DNA from: Chitinophaga terrae (ex Kim and Jung 2007)
Lineage (GTDB): Bacteria; Bacteroidota; Bacteroidia; Chitinophagales; Chitinophagaceae
NCBI RefSeq assembly: GCF_900107795.1
Contig: NZ_FNRL01000008.1
Span: forward strand, 124,001-188,000
Length of the DNA stretch: 64,000 nt
Reading direction: 5' to 3'
Shown here: piece after piece, positions 1 to 7,251 of the stretch
Layout: the number at the start of each line of letters is the position of its first letter
Numbering within the stretch: position 1 is the stretch's first letter
Program-made: the position numbers and the translations under genes
Notes under the pieces: model-generated
What the model was told of the DNA's origin: nothing
The model's input: only the letters and a program-made list of their open reading frames with translations
The model's database searches: none

Positions 1-954
1 TGATAGGCCGTGCTGAAGTTTTTCGACATTCTCCCATAGTCTCTCCCTCAAAGCTGGTTCAGTTCGCAATAACTCTAAGCGTGTGATATTGCCTATTACA
101 ATAGGCAATGGAAGAGACTTAGCGAATATTTGAGAACGCATATTGTATCTTAGGAAATTTACAATCTCTTTCTGACCGGACATGAAAGCGCCTATAGATG
201 CCATCGATTTTGCGAAGGTTGAAAAATATAAATCTATCTGATCTTGTATGCCTTGCTCCTCTCCAGTGCCGGCACCCGTTTTTCCCATTGTACCAAAACC
301 GTGTGCATCATCGACTAATAAACGAAAATCATATTTTTGTTTTAGAGCAGCAATTTCTTTTAATTTTCCCTGATCTCCCGCCATTCCGAAAACGCCTTCC
401 GTTATCAACAATATACCGCCACTGACATTTTTCAACATTTCTGTTGCACGGCGGAGTTGTTTTTCACAATCACCAATATCATTATGTTTAAAGACATAAC
501 GATATCCAGGATGCAACCTAAGCCCATCGATAATGCAGGCGTGACATTCTGCATCATATACAATTATATCACGACGGCTGCAAAGTGCATCTACAGCACT
601 TAATATCCCCTGATAACCATAGTTCAATAAAATGGTCGCTTCCTTTTGAACAAAACTAGAAAGTTCATTTTCCAATTGCTCATGATAGTTGGTGTTACCA
701 CTCATCATCCGTGCCCCCATAGGCGCCGCCAGTCCAAACTCTTTGGCCGCCGAAGCGTCTACTTCACGCACTTTGGCGTGATTAGCAAGGCCCAGGTAGT
801 TATTCAAACTCCAAATAATTTTTTCTTTCCCGCGGAAGTTCATGCGAGCACCAATTTCTCCATCTAGTTTTGGGAAAGCAAAATAACCATGAGCACGTTC
901 AGCATGCTCACCTATTGGTCCAAGGTTTTTCAAAAGTTTCTCGAAAATATCCAT
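1..954 (-). CDS. Alpha-oxoamine synthase, serine palmitoyltransferase-like (3' end outside window)
   Basis: This is a PLP-dependent enzyme of the alpha-oxoamine synthase family (KBL/BioF/SPT), which condenses an amino acid with an acyl thioester. The first 318 codons are present and the frame is open to the window edge. Visible family marks are NNYLG near residue 51, a glycine-rich GARMMSGN stretch, DDAHGFG before the PLP site, and FAKS with the Schiff-base lysine at about residue 249. Complete family members are about 400-420 residues, so roughly 100 residues are missing. In Bacteroidota such enzymes start sphingolipid synthesis (serine + palmitoyl-CoA) or sulfonolipid synthesis (cysteate + acyl thioester). 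The sequence alone does not tell me which. ATG start at 954, transcribed leftward, with a 239-base gap to the SulP gene behind it. Family sure; substrate unsure. Confidence 0.85.
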   Translation of the reverse strand, partial: MDIFEKLLKNLGPIGEHAERAHGYFAFPKLDGEIGARMNFRGKEKIIWSLNNYLGLANHAKVREVDASAAKEFGLAAPMGARMMSGNTNYHEQLENELSSFVQKEATILLNYGYQGILSAVDALCSRRDIIVYDAECHACIIDGLRLHPGYRYVFKHNDIGDCEKQLRRATEMLKNVSGGILLITEGVFGMAGDQGKLKEIAALKQKYDFRLLVDDAHGFGTMGKTGAGTGEEQGIQDQIDLYFSTFAKSMASIGAFMSGQKEIVNFLRYNMRSQIFAKSLPLPIVIGNITRLELLRTEPALRERLWENVEKLQHGLS

Positions 955-1047
955 TTTTTCAACATTTAAATTAATACCCTGTTAATAATTATTATATGTT
1001 CACAGTGTTTTTTATCCTGCCAACATTTTCAAATGAACAATTGAATT

Positions 1048-1069
1048 AAGGGGCTCAAAAGGGCCCCTT
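1048..1069. terminator. Hairpin between SulP and oxoamine synthase genes
   Basis: Seven-base arms AAGGGGC and GCCCCTT around an 8-base loop are followed on the + strand by a run of T (1068-1073). The T tract suits a + strand terminator, but both neighbouring genes run leftward. It may act as a weak barrier for transcripts leaving the SulP operon, or be left over from a lost gene. The rest of 955-1193 shows no gene. Confidence 0.45.
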
Positions 1070-1193
1070 TTTTCCTACTGATCAAATCAGATATAGTACT
1101 GTCATCCACGACACTATATCATTTTTGTCTAACTTTCAAATATGCGATACGCAGAAAAAAAATGATTGGTTTTTGATATAATAGCTTTTTATG

Positions 1194-2864
1194 TTAATTT
1201 ATTCCCTTTTTTTCAAGGATCACTTTTTCACTTCTTTCTATGGCTTTAGCAAACGTTTCAACAACGTTCGATTTTCCTATACTGAATAATAAGCGGGCTT
1301 TCCTCAATTCGTCGAATACTTCTTTTGTAAGCACCTCAGACAAAATCAATTTTGTTCCTTGATGTTTCATGTCCTTACTTACTTCTTTAATTATTTGAAT
1401 ACCTGTAGCATCTATAATAGGTACATTTCTCATTCTGATAATTAATACCTGTGGAGCAGCTTCTATTATTCTAATGGCGTCCTTGAATTTATATGCTGCA
1501 CCGAAAAAAAGAGGGCCTGTTATTTCAAACACCTCAACCCCGTGCGGTATTATGAAATTAGATACTGCTAAAGGATCATTATTCGCTTTGTTACCATTAA
1601 ATTGTTTCGATATTACACTAACGTTACTGAATTGCGCCATTTTTCTCATAAATAGAAACATTGAAAGTACCATACCAATTTCTATCGCTACTGTCAGATC
1701 GATTATTACTGTTAAAAGGAATGTGACAATAAGAACAGCGGCATCATTTTTCGAGCCTTTAGCTATAGAAACAAAATTTTCCCACTCACTCATATTATAG
1801 GTTACTACTACCAGAATGCCTGCCAATGTTGCCATAGGGATAAGCGCAGCCCATTTGCCAGCAAACATTATAATCAACAATAATGTTAGTGAGTGAATTA
1901 TTCCGGCTACGGGTGTACGGCCGCCATTCTTAATATTGGTGGCGGTTCTTGCAATTGCGCCGGTGGCTGGAATACCTCCAAAAAGGGACGAAAAAATATT
2001 GGCAATCCCTTGCGCAACTAACTCCATATTACTTTTATGCTTCCCTCCAATCATTCCATCGGCAACAACAGCTGATAACAGTGATTCAATCCCTCCAAGC
2101 AATGCGATAGTAAAAGCAGGTTGTATCAATAGCTTTATTGTATCAAAATCAAGATTGGGAAGAGATGGCAGTGGTAGCGAAGTGGGAATTCTTCCAAATC
2201 TGCTCCCTATGGTGTCAATCGGTAAATGAAAGAATGTAGCGATTAACGTCGATAGAATGATTGCCACCAATGACCCCGGAACCCTGTGAGTAACTCTAGG
2301 CCAAAGAAAAACAACAAGTGTTGTGAAAACAGCAATAGCCAGGGAATAATAGTTGATGGAAGAAATCTTTTGCCCATATACGATCCATTTTTTAATAAAA
2401 TCCGATGGCAATGATGTTATTTCTAATCCAAAGAAGTCTTTTATCTGTGATGAGAATATTACTAGTGCGATACCGCTCGTAAAACCTACTATGAGAGGAT
2501 GTGGTATAAATTTTATTACAGATCCGAGTCGTGCTATCCCCATTATAATCAGGATAACTCCAGCCATAAAGGTGGCGATAATGAGGCCGCTGACACCGTG
2601 CTGCTGTACTATACCATAAACTATTATAATAAAGGCGCCTGTAGGACCACCTATTTGCACCTTACTTCCTCCAAAAGCTGAAATAATGAACCCTGCTATA
2701 ACAGCAGTGTAAAGTCCTTTTTCCGGCGATACGCCGGATGCAATCGCAAAGGCAATTGCAAGTGGCAATGCTACAATACCGACAATCAATCCTGCGAGTA
2801 AATCCCTAACAAATTGAATGCGTGTATATCCTTTTAATGTTTCGAGTAATTTAGGAGTAAACAT
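1194..2864 (-). CDS. SulP-family anion transporter with STAS domain
   Basis: The product is an inner-membrane anion permease of the SulP (SLC26) family, 556 residues, a normal length. It has an N-terminal multi-helix transport core (about residues 15-430) and a C-terminal STAS domain (about 445-545), seen in the VPIIDATGIQIIKE segment that follows the usual STAS fold. Family members carry sulfate, bicarbonate or other anions. It is the last gene of a six-gene leftward operon, 54 bases after the DUF983 gene. The operon also encodes a carbonic anhydrase, so bicarbonate uptake (as in BicA-like proteins) is a reasonable inference. Sulfate remains possible. ATG start at 2864 directly precedes the MFTPKLLETLKGY leader typical of the family. 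Confidence 0.92.
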   Translation of the reverse strand: MFTPKLLETLKGYTRIQFVRDLLAGLIVGIVALPLAIAFAIASGVSPEKGLYTAVIAGFIISAFGGSKVQIGGPTGAFIIIVYGIVQQHGVSGLIIATFMAGVILIIMGIARLGSVIKFIPHPLIVGFTSGIALVIFSSQIKDFFGLEITSLPSDFIKKWIVYGQKISSINYYSLAIAVFTTLVVFLWPRVTHRVPGSLVAIILSTLIATFFHLPIDTIGSRFGRIPTSLPLPSLPNLDFDTIKLLIQPAFTIALLGGIESLLSAVVADGMIGGKHKSNMELVAQGIANIFSSLFGGIPATGAIARTATNIKNGGRTPVAGIIHSLTLLLIIMFAGKWAALIPMATLAGILVVVTYNMSEWENFVSIAKGSKNDAAVLIVTFLLTVIIDLTVAIEIGMVLSMFLFMRKMAQFSNVSVISKQFNGNKANNDPLAVSNFIIPHGVEVFEITGPLFFGAAYKFKDAIRIIEAAPQVLIIRMRNVPIIDATGIQIIKEVSKDMKHQGTKLILSEVLTKEVFDELRKARLLFSIGKSNVVETFAKAIERSEKVILEKKGIN

Positions 2865-2918
2865 AAGAAATACTTAAAACATAGTTTTGCCACTATCGGT
2901 AGTTCGTGAACAAGCAAT

Positions 2919-3362
2919 TTATGAAGATGGTATTTTTTGTATATTTTTCTCAACTTTCCTTCGATTCATTAGATTTTCGGCTTCGGGATCATGACCTACA
3001 TAAAAGGTTAAGTATAAAGTTCTGGAAAGTCGCATCAGCAATGGCATTGAGAGTGTAAGTATAATGCCATTGACAATTAGCCAATGAAAAATACTATTAT
3101 CTCTCCATGTTATACCAAATATCAGCCAATACCAAATTAAATTAAAAACGGAAAACATAACTGCCAATACATAACTTACGTACCCTGTTCCATACCAAAA
3201 TCCTATTTCGAGTTCTGTCCGCTGACCACATACAGGGCAGTTGTCATGCATGTCCAGCACCTTTTTTAAATCGTATGGATTATCGTTCTTGAATAACTTC
3301 CCTTTCCTGCAACGGGGACATTTATTCTTTAAAATACTTAAAATAAAATTTGATTTTTTCAT
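2919..3362 (-). CDS. DUF983 family membrane protein
   Basis: A 147-residue protein of the DUF983 family, common in Bacteroidota and Proteobacteria and without an established function. The N-terminus carries two CxxC pairs (CPRC near residue 15 and CPVC near 43) that look like a small zinc ribbon. Two hydrophobic segments (about 60-82 and 92-112) follow, and then a charged tail. It is third from last in the operon order carbonic anhydrase, small protein, DUF983, SulP, with 17 bases to the gene before it. It may assist a membrane or metal-related step, but nothing in the sequence fixes its role. Start ATG at 3362. Confidence 0.85.
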   Translation of the reverse strand: MKKSNFILSILKNKCPRCRKGKLFKNDNPYDLKKVLDMHDNCPVCGQRTELEIGFWYGTGYVSYVLAVMFSVFNLIWYWLIFGITWRDNSIFHWLIVNGIILTLSMPLLMRLSRTLYLTFYVGHDPEAENLMNRRKVEKNIQKIPSS

Positions 3363-3379
3363 TTTTTCTATTTTTTCGC

Positions 3380-3649
3380 CTAGTCTTCGATTACCTGTCT
3401 AACTATTTTACTTTGAATAATTTTAAGAGCGAATTGATAGCGACCTCTCAGATCATCTTTGTGTGTAAGAGCCATTAGTTCTTCTATCGCGGTTTTCAAC
3501 TTGTCCATGCATCGCTGAACTAGAAAGCCATTTATTTTCTTCGCTGTCATATTAGAAATGGCAATTTGAATGACCTCCTCAATTTCAACATCATCTTTTG
3601 CCATCTGAATTTGTTTAATTATAATAGAGACATATTCGTTTATAGTCAT
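3380..3649 (-). CDS. Small helical protein of unknown function
   Basis: I do not recognise this 89-residue protein. It is predicted to be almost wholly alpha-helical, with regularly spaced hydrophobic residues and a charged surface, no membrane segment, no signal peptide and a single cysteine. It lies 11 bases downstream of the carbonic anhydrase and 17 bases upstream of DUF983, so it is very likely co-transcribed. The ATG at 3649 is the only sensible start. A small partner or regulatory subunit for one of its neighbours is possible, but that is only a guess from position. Confidence 0.7.
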   Translation of the reverse strand: MTINEYVSIIIKQIQMAKDDVEIEEVIQIAISNMTAKKINGFLVQRCMDKLKTAIEELMALTHKDDLRGRYQFALKIIQSKIVRQVIED

Positions 3650-3660
3650 AAGTAATGTTT

Positions 3661-4344
3661 TTATTGTAAGAACTCAACTTCACCGCTTTCCAAATTATAA
3701 ACCGCTCCTAAAACCTTTAATTCATTGCTCTGTAATCTTTTGGCGAGACTGGTATCTAAAACTACCATATGACACATGTGCCTAACATTAGCCTTTACAC
3801 AGGCTTCAACATAATTTGAGTTATCAACAACTGCTTTTATTTCCGGTTCATTATTTAGCGTATCTAATATAGATTTGAGGTATCCATTTGCTACTTCATG
3901 CTTTGTAAATGCTTCGATAGCCCCGCACCGCTCATGTCCTATTATTATTACCAATGGAATACTCAAATGTTTCACTCCATATTCAATACTACCCATTTCT
4001 ATAGCACTAAGTAAATTACCTGCAGATCGAATAACAAATAGATCGCCCAGCCCTTGATCAAATATAAGTTCAGGAGACACTCTTGAATCTGAACAACTAA
4101 CTATAATTGCAAAGGGATGCTGCTGTTGTGCAACTTCAGTTATTCGTTGCTGCGTAACATCCGGATGGATTTGATGGTGGTGTACGAATCGCTTATTTCC
4201 ATCCTTCAGGGTATTCCAAGCGAATGTAGCGGTCAAGGGTTGACTGTCCTGATTTAATTGGTGTCCATTACAGGCTGTAAGAGCTCTAATAGCAATAGAC
4301 ACAAAAGCTATCCCGATCAACATTTGCCGGCGGATCTTTATCAT
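3661..4344 (-). CDS. Beta-class carbonic anhydrase with lipoprotein-type leader
   Basis: Catalyses CO2 + H2O to bicarbonate + H+. The zinc-binding and catalytic residues of the beta class are all visible: C84 and the D86/R88 dyad in CSDSR, and H137 and C140 in HERCGA. The 227-residue protein starts with a basic N-terminus, a hydrophobic stretch and LTAC (Cys25), which reads as a lipobox. An exported, lipid-anchored enzyme is therefore likely, although an Arg within the hydrophobic region weakens the call. The start overlaps the methyltransferase stop (ATGA at 4341-4344), so translation is coupled. With the SulP transporter two genes further on, it could make bicarbonate outside the inner membrane for import. 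That coupling is inference. Confidence 0.9.
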   Translation of the reverse strand: MIKIRRQMLIGIAFVSIAIRALTACNGHQLNQDSQPLTATFAWNTLKDGNKRFVHHHQIHPDVTQQRITEVAQQQHPFAIIVSCSDSRVSPELIFDQGLGDLFVIRSAGNLLSAIEMGSIEYGVKHLSIPLVIIIGHERCGAIEAFTKHEVANGYLKSILDTLNNEPEIKAVVDNSNYVEACVKANVRHMCHMVVLDTSLAKRLQSNELKVLGAVYNLESGEVEFLQ

Positions 4345-4937
4345 TTCTTAACCCACATTTTTAATAGAAAATCCCTGGAGGCTTCTACAATTTGATAACT
4401 AGGTGGAACTTCATCTTCCAGGCTGTGGTAAGTCACCAATCTGGTTCCACGCGGCCTGTCATTTAATTCTTTATATAAGTATCGTGAATAATAGTGGTAC
4501 AAACTGGTAGAGTACTCGATCAAGTGATCTATTCTATCTTTGGAGTCGATATTTTCAAAGAAAGCATTATAAAAATAAAAGTGGTCAAACTGAGCAAAAT
4601 CGATTTGGGTGAAATTTCCATGCATAAACTCCGCATTTTCTATCCTGGTAAACTCCTTTGCTGCCAACGCGTAATGATGTAGCTCGCTTCTTTGTTCAAT
4701 TCCAAAAAATGTAGCTTCAGGAAAGTAATGAGCACCAATAAGTGAAAACTTTCCAACACCGCTGCCGATGTCAAGTATGCTTTTACCATTTTCCGCGGCA
4801 AGAAAGCTGGCAGCTTTTTTTGCCACTCTTACCGGTGTCCAATGCCGCTTTGACAATTGCTGTATCCTTTCAGGATATAGCCAGTCAAATGTTGCATCAG
4901 TCATGAACCTTGCAGATTTAAGAAGAACCTTTCCCAT
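4341..4937 (-). CDS. Class I SAM-dependent methyltransferase
   Basis: A 198-residue methyltransferase of the Rossmann class. Motif I is clear (SILDIGSGVGKFSLIG, about residues 54-69), followed by an acidic residue in GIEQRSE that fits the SAM ribose contact, and NFTQIDF / FYFYNAFFEN in the motif IV region. No substrate-binding domain is recognisable, so the acceptor is unknown. The ATG at 4937 was preferred to a TTG six bases upstream. It lies 9 bases after the H-protein-like gene and overlaps the carbonic anhydrase start by 4 bases, so it belongs to the same operon. It might modify a protein of this operon, but there is no direct sign of that. Confidence 0.8.
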   Translation of the reverse strand: MGKVLLKSARFMTDATFDWLYPERIQQLSKRHWTPVRVAKKAASFLAAENGKSILDIGSGVGKFSLIGAHYFPEATFFGIEQRSELHHYALAAKEFTRIENAEFMHGNFTQIDFAQFDHFYFYNAFFENIDSKDRIDHLIEYSTSLYHYYSRYLYKELNDRPRGTRLVTYHSLEDEVPPSYQIVEASRDFLLKMWVKK

Positions 4938-4946
4938 AACCAATAA

Positions 4947-5351
4947 TTAATGAGTTACCTTACCCTGAATTAACTTTTGATAATTTTCTGGTGACAAAAG
5001 AGGCTCCTGGCTATAAAATTTTAAGGGGGTGACAAAAAATATCCATCCCTTGTCTTGCGGGCTTTCCAGAATAAGGTTTAGATTTCCGGATAGTTTCTGA
5101 TTCTGTCCAAGGTATTTACAATGAATAGGAGCAAGTATAGGGATAATTTCGTCAGATGTATGGATTTCAGCAATAATGCTCCCTTGATCAATAATACCCT
5201 TCGGATTGAGCCACTTAATATTATTAATATTCTTAATTCCTTTCAGCCTGTACATAGAAACACCGACAAACCCAACTGAGCCGTTAAAATCGATCCACTC
5301 ATGATTAGAAGTAAAATTGATCCTGGGGCGAGAAATTGTTGATATTTTCAT
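4947..5351 (-). CDS. GcvH-like (lipoyl-domain fold) protein lacking the lipoyl lysine
   Basis: This 134-residue protein follows the glycine cleavage H-protein plan: NHEWI near the N-terminus (residues 16-20), a G-V-S-x-Y element like the G-I-T-x-Y of H-proteins, an IIDQGSIIAEI turn, then ILAPIHCKYLGQNQKL and DKGWIFF. In true H-proteins the lipoylated lysine lies in an ESVKA segment about a dozen residues before AP. Here that segment is EIHTSDEII and there is no lysine between K51 and K79. It therefore cannot carry lipoate at the usual place. First gene of the leftward operon, with its start only a few bases after a promoter-like -10 region. No other glycine cleavage gene is nearby. Fold assignment likely; function unknown. 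Confidence 0.72.
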   Translation of the reverse strand: MKISTISRPRINFTSNHEWIDFNGSVGFVGVSMYRLKGIKNINNIKWLNPKGIIDQGSIIAEIHTSDEIIPILAPIHCKYLGQNQKLSGNLNLILESPQDKGWIFFVTPLKFYSQEPLLSPENYQKLIQGKVTH

Positions 5352-5355
5352 AATG

Positions 5356-5369
5356 CAAAGGTACCTTTG
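5356..5369. promoter_or_regulatory. Palindromic double -7 box (divergent promoters)
   Basis: CAAAGGTACCTTTG is a perfect 14-base palindrome. Read on either strand it contains TACCTTTG, which fits the Bacteroidota -7 consensus TAnnTTTG. Leftward it ends 4 bases before the ATG of the GcvH-like gene, so that transcript would be nearly leaderless. Rightward it would give a leader of about 70 bases in front of the Crp/Fnr gene. No good -33 TTTG was found at 19-21 bases on either strand, which fits promoters that need an activator. Confidence 0.5.
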
Positions 5370-5392
5370 ATTCAGTTTGATTTAACTGATAC

Positions 5393-5414
5393 TTTTCAAT
5401 TTAAAAATTGAAAA
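5393..5414. promoter_or_regulatory. Perfect inverted repeat, candidate Crp/Fnr operator
   Basis: Arms TTTTCAATTT and AAATTGAAAA are exact reverse complements separated by AA, giving a 22-base dyad of the size bound by Crp/Fnr dimers. It sits between the divergent promoter palindrome and the ATG of the Crp/Fnr gene, so autoregulation and control of the carbonic anhydrase/SulP operon are plausible. Its half site resembles but does not equal the E. coli FNR half site TTGAT. Confidence 0.5.
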
Positions 5415-5446
5415 AAGTCACTTTTTATCGCTTATATAACATATTT

Positions 5447-6160
5447 ATGAGTTTAACAGGTCTATTTCCTATTGACAAATGGAATTTTAAAACTCAGTCG
5501 ATTTTAAATGATTTGCCAGGAAACGAATTCGCCGATCTATATTCTTATATGCAGGAGCAACGTTATGGCAAAGGGGAAATCATTTTTAGAGAAGGAGCAG
5601 TAGCAGCTGGTATTTATTTTATTAAAAAAGGTAAGATTAAAAAATATCAGGTAGATCAGTCTGGGCGGGAACAAATAATTTATGTAGCAAACACAGGCGA
5701 ATTAATTGGTTACCACGCTATTTTAGCTGATGAACGATATCCGGATTCTGCTGCCACTCTTGAAGAGAGTGTTATTTCATTCATTCCTAAAGATGATTTT
5801 TTAAAAGTTTTAGGCAAATCCATTGAGTTGCCACGCCGGCTGCTTAAAGTACTGAGCCATGAATTTGCGGTACTAACAAATAGTATCTCTGTTTTTGCAC
5901 AACGTTCCGTAAAGGAAAGATTGGCTATCACCTTAATTGTTTTGCGCGAAAAATTTAAAGCGGAGACAAAAGAGGGTGAAGATATTATGATCAACCTTTC
6001 ACGTACCGATTTAGCCAATATTGTCGGCACCGGAAATGAAAATATCGTTCGGTTTTTAACCGAATTTAAAGCTGCCGGTATTATTACAGCCAAGGGCAGG
6101 AAAATATGTATAAAAGAGATTAAACAACTGATTAAAATTTCCGGATATGGCAACGTTTAA
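5447..6160 (+). CDS. Crp/Fnr-family transcriptional regulator
   Basis: A 237-residue regulator with an N-terminal cyclic-nucleotide-binding-like beta barrel (about residues 20-130, including GEIIFREGAVAAGIYFIKKGKIK) and a C-terminal winged helix of the Crp type (about 175-230; LSRTDLANIVGTGNENIVRFLTEF is the recognition helix-turn-helix). It lacks the cysteine cluster of oxygen-sensing FNR, and no haem-binding motif is visible, so the signal is unknown. I placed the start at the ATG at 5447 (MSLTGLFPID). An upstream TTG at 5408 lies inside the inverted repeat and would add 13 unusual residues. It is divergent from the GcvH-like/carbonic anhydrase/SulP operon and probably controls it. Confidence 0.9.
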   Translation: MSLTGLFPIDKWNFKTQSILNDLPGNEFADLYSYMQEQRYGKGEIIFREGAVAAGIYFIKKGKIKKYQVDQSGREQIIYVANTGELIGYHAILADERYPDSAATLEESVISFIPKDDFLKVLGKSIELPRRLLKVLSHEFAVLTNSISVFAQRSVKERLAITLIVLREKFKAETKEGEDIMINLSRTDLANIVGTGNENIVRFLTEFKAAGIITAKGRKICIKEIKQLIKISGYGNV

Positions 6161-6419
6161 ATAAAGGATATAATCTATTTTATTATAAAGCCCGATAAAG
6201 CAGATTCTCCCATAGTCAACTCCATTTTTCTACTTACATAGAATTATGTACTGAGGTATCCGAGCTACTTCGATTATTTCACTGGTGTCCAGCAAAAACA
6301 TTGCGCTCTCAAAAAGCATTGCTAATTAACAACAGGGACATTTCTTTACATATAACAGCCCTGGTGTAAAATATCGCATGGTTGTTACACCACCTTTGAC
6401 CGTATAAAATACTCAGTGT
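6161..6419. other. Non-coding stretch, possible left flank of mobile cargo
   Basis: No gene is supported here. The stretch holds AGCCCTGGTGTAAAA (6357-6371), repeated with one change at 9298-9312, and the inverted pair GGTGTAA (6363-6369) / TTACACC (6385-6391). No copy of the tRNA-Leu 3' end, which would mark an attachment site, was found. Confidence 0.4.
6357..6371 (+). repeat. 15-base direct repeat, copy 1
   Basis: AGCCCTGGTGTAAAA, found again as AGCCCTGATGTAAAA at 9298-9312. Both copies sit about 50-60 bases upstream of small genes of the mobile segment (starts at 6420 and 9358). A shared promoter or operator element is possible. Confidence 0.45.
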
Positions 6420-6653
6420 ATGGTCAAGTCAAAAACAAGTTTTACGCCCCCTGATTTAACTAGCGTAACGGTATATTTTACTATACTCGGTCTACGTCCC
6501 ATGTATGCCGAAGCATTCTATCTATATTATACCTCTCATAACTGGATGTTGGAAAATAAAGCCCCAGTGAAAAACTGGAAAGTCCTCGCATATAATTGGG
6601 TAGCCTCCTTTTCCAAAGGTAAACCATTAAACAAAAAATCTATTCACTGCTAA
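6420..6653 (+). CDS. Small protein with the FYxYYxSxxW...KNWKxxxxNW motif
   Basis: A 77-residue protein. Its middle (EAFYLYYTSHNWMLENKAPV then KNWKVLAYNW) matches a short conserved motif that I know from the C-termini of phage replication proteins and from small orphan proteins in Bacteroidota mobile elements (FYxYYxSNGWxVGKxPMxDWKxAxRNW). No catalytic residues are visible and its role is unknown. The ATG start at 6420 follows the 15-base repeat by 48 bases. It is 9 bases upstream of the next gene, so the two form a unit. The composition is A+T-rich like the rest of the segment. Confidence 0.6.
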   Translation: MVKSKTSFTPPDLTSVTVYFTILGLRPMYAEAFYLYYTSHNWMLENKAPVKNWKVLAYNWVASFSKGKPLNKKSIHC

Positions 6654-6662
6654 TATTTCCCT

Positions 6663-7175
6663 ATGCCACAGAATAAATATACGTCCTTAGCAGCGGAATT
6701 GAACGAGTTAGGTATAGATAAGAAGATAACTGCCCTGATCGAAGAAAACGACAAACTGGGAGAAACGTACGTTCTGGCCCATGCGATTAAAGAGTTTCCT
6801 AATCCCCAAATGGGAACAAAGGATACTTTAGCCGTTGATCTAAATTTCTACCGCCTTAATACAAAAGATATCTTCTTCTTGCAAAGCATGTCGGTTTACT
6901 TTTTCCGGCATCTGCGGGGAGCCAACGGCCAAACTATTGAATTATCCGAAGATTTTTCTAAACAACTTTCCAAACTCCCTACCCTGGACCAGGCGTATGA
7001 TCGGTTTTGTAAGCTCCTTGCCGGTCAACCATTGACCGATGAATTTATTCCCTCTCCCCAGGGTTTTGAAGACAAAGTGGAAAAAAATAATCAACGTCTC
7101 TTTGAAAAAAAGTTCAAGCGATCAAAAACGATGAAAGAGAAAGGTGCGGCCAGGATAAAGCGACCACGTAAATAG
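6663..7175 (+). CDS. Hypothetical protein with basic C-terminus
   Basis: I do not recognise this 170-residue soluble protein. It is predicted mostly helical, with an acidic N-terminal half and a strongly basic tail (KKFKRSKTMKEKGAARIKRPRK, from about residue 149), which suggests nucleic-acid binding. There is no signal peptide or membrane segment. It starts 9 bases after the FYxYY protein and is followed by a small hairpin (CATTGGC / GCCAATG, 7207-7223). Probably cargo of the mobile segment. Function unknown. Confidence 0.6.
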   Translation: MPQNKYTSLAAELNELGIDKKITALIEENDKLGETYVLAHAIKEFPNPQMGTKDTLAVDLNFYRLNTKDIFFLQSMSVYFFRHLRGANGQTIELSEDFSKQLSKLPTLDQAYDRFCKLLAGQPLTDEFIPSPQGFEDKVEKNNQRLFEKKFKRSKTMKEKGAARIKRPRK

Positions 7176-7251
7176 CTTATTCTCGCCAAAATGGCTTCAA
7201 AAACTCCATTGGCGCAGCCAATGCTGGTGTAAACGTGTGAAAAATTGTTGT

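Noticed and set aside
5408..5446. A TTG start that would lengthen the Crp/Fnr protein by 13 residues.
   Set aside because: It lies within the perfect inverted repeat, and the extra residues are not family-like. The ATG at 5447 begins the normal protein.
6161..6419. A second attachment site (copy of the tRNA-Leu 3' end) at the left edge of the cargo.
   Set aside because: No match to the T-loop or acceptor-stem sequence was found there by eye.
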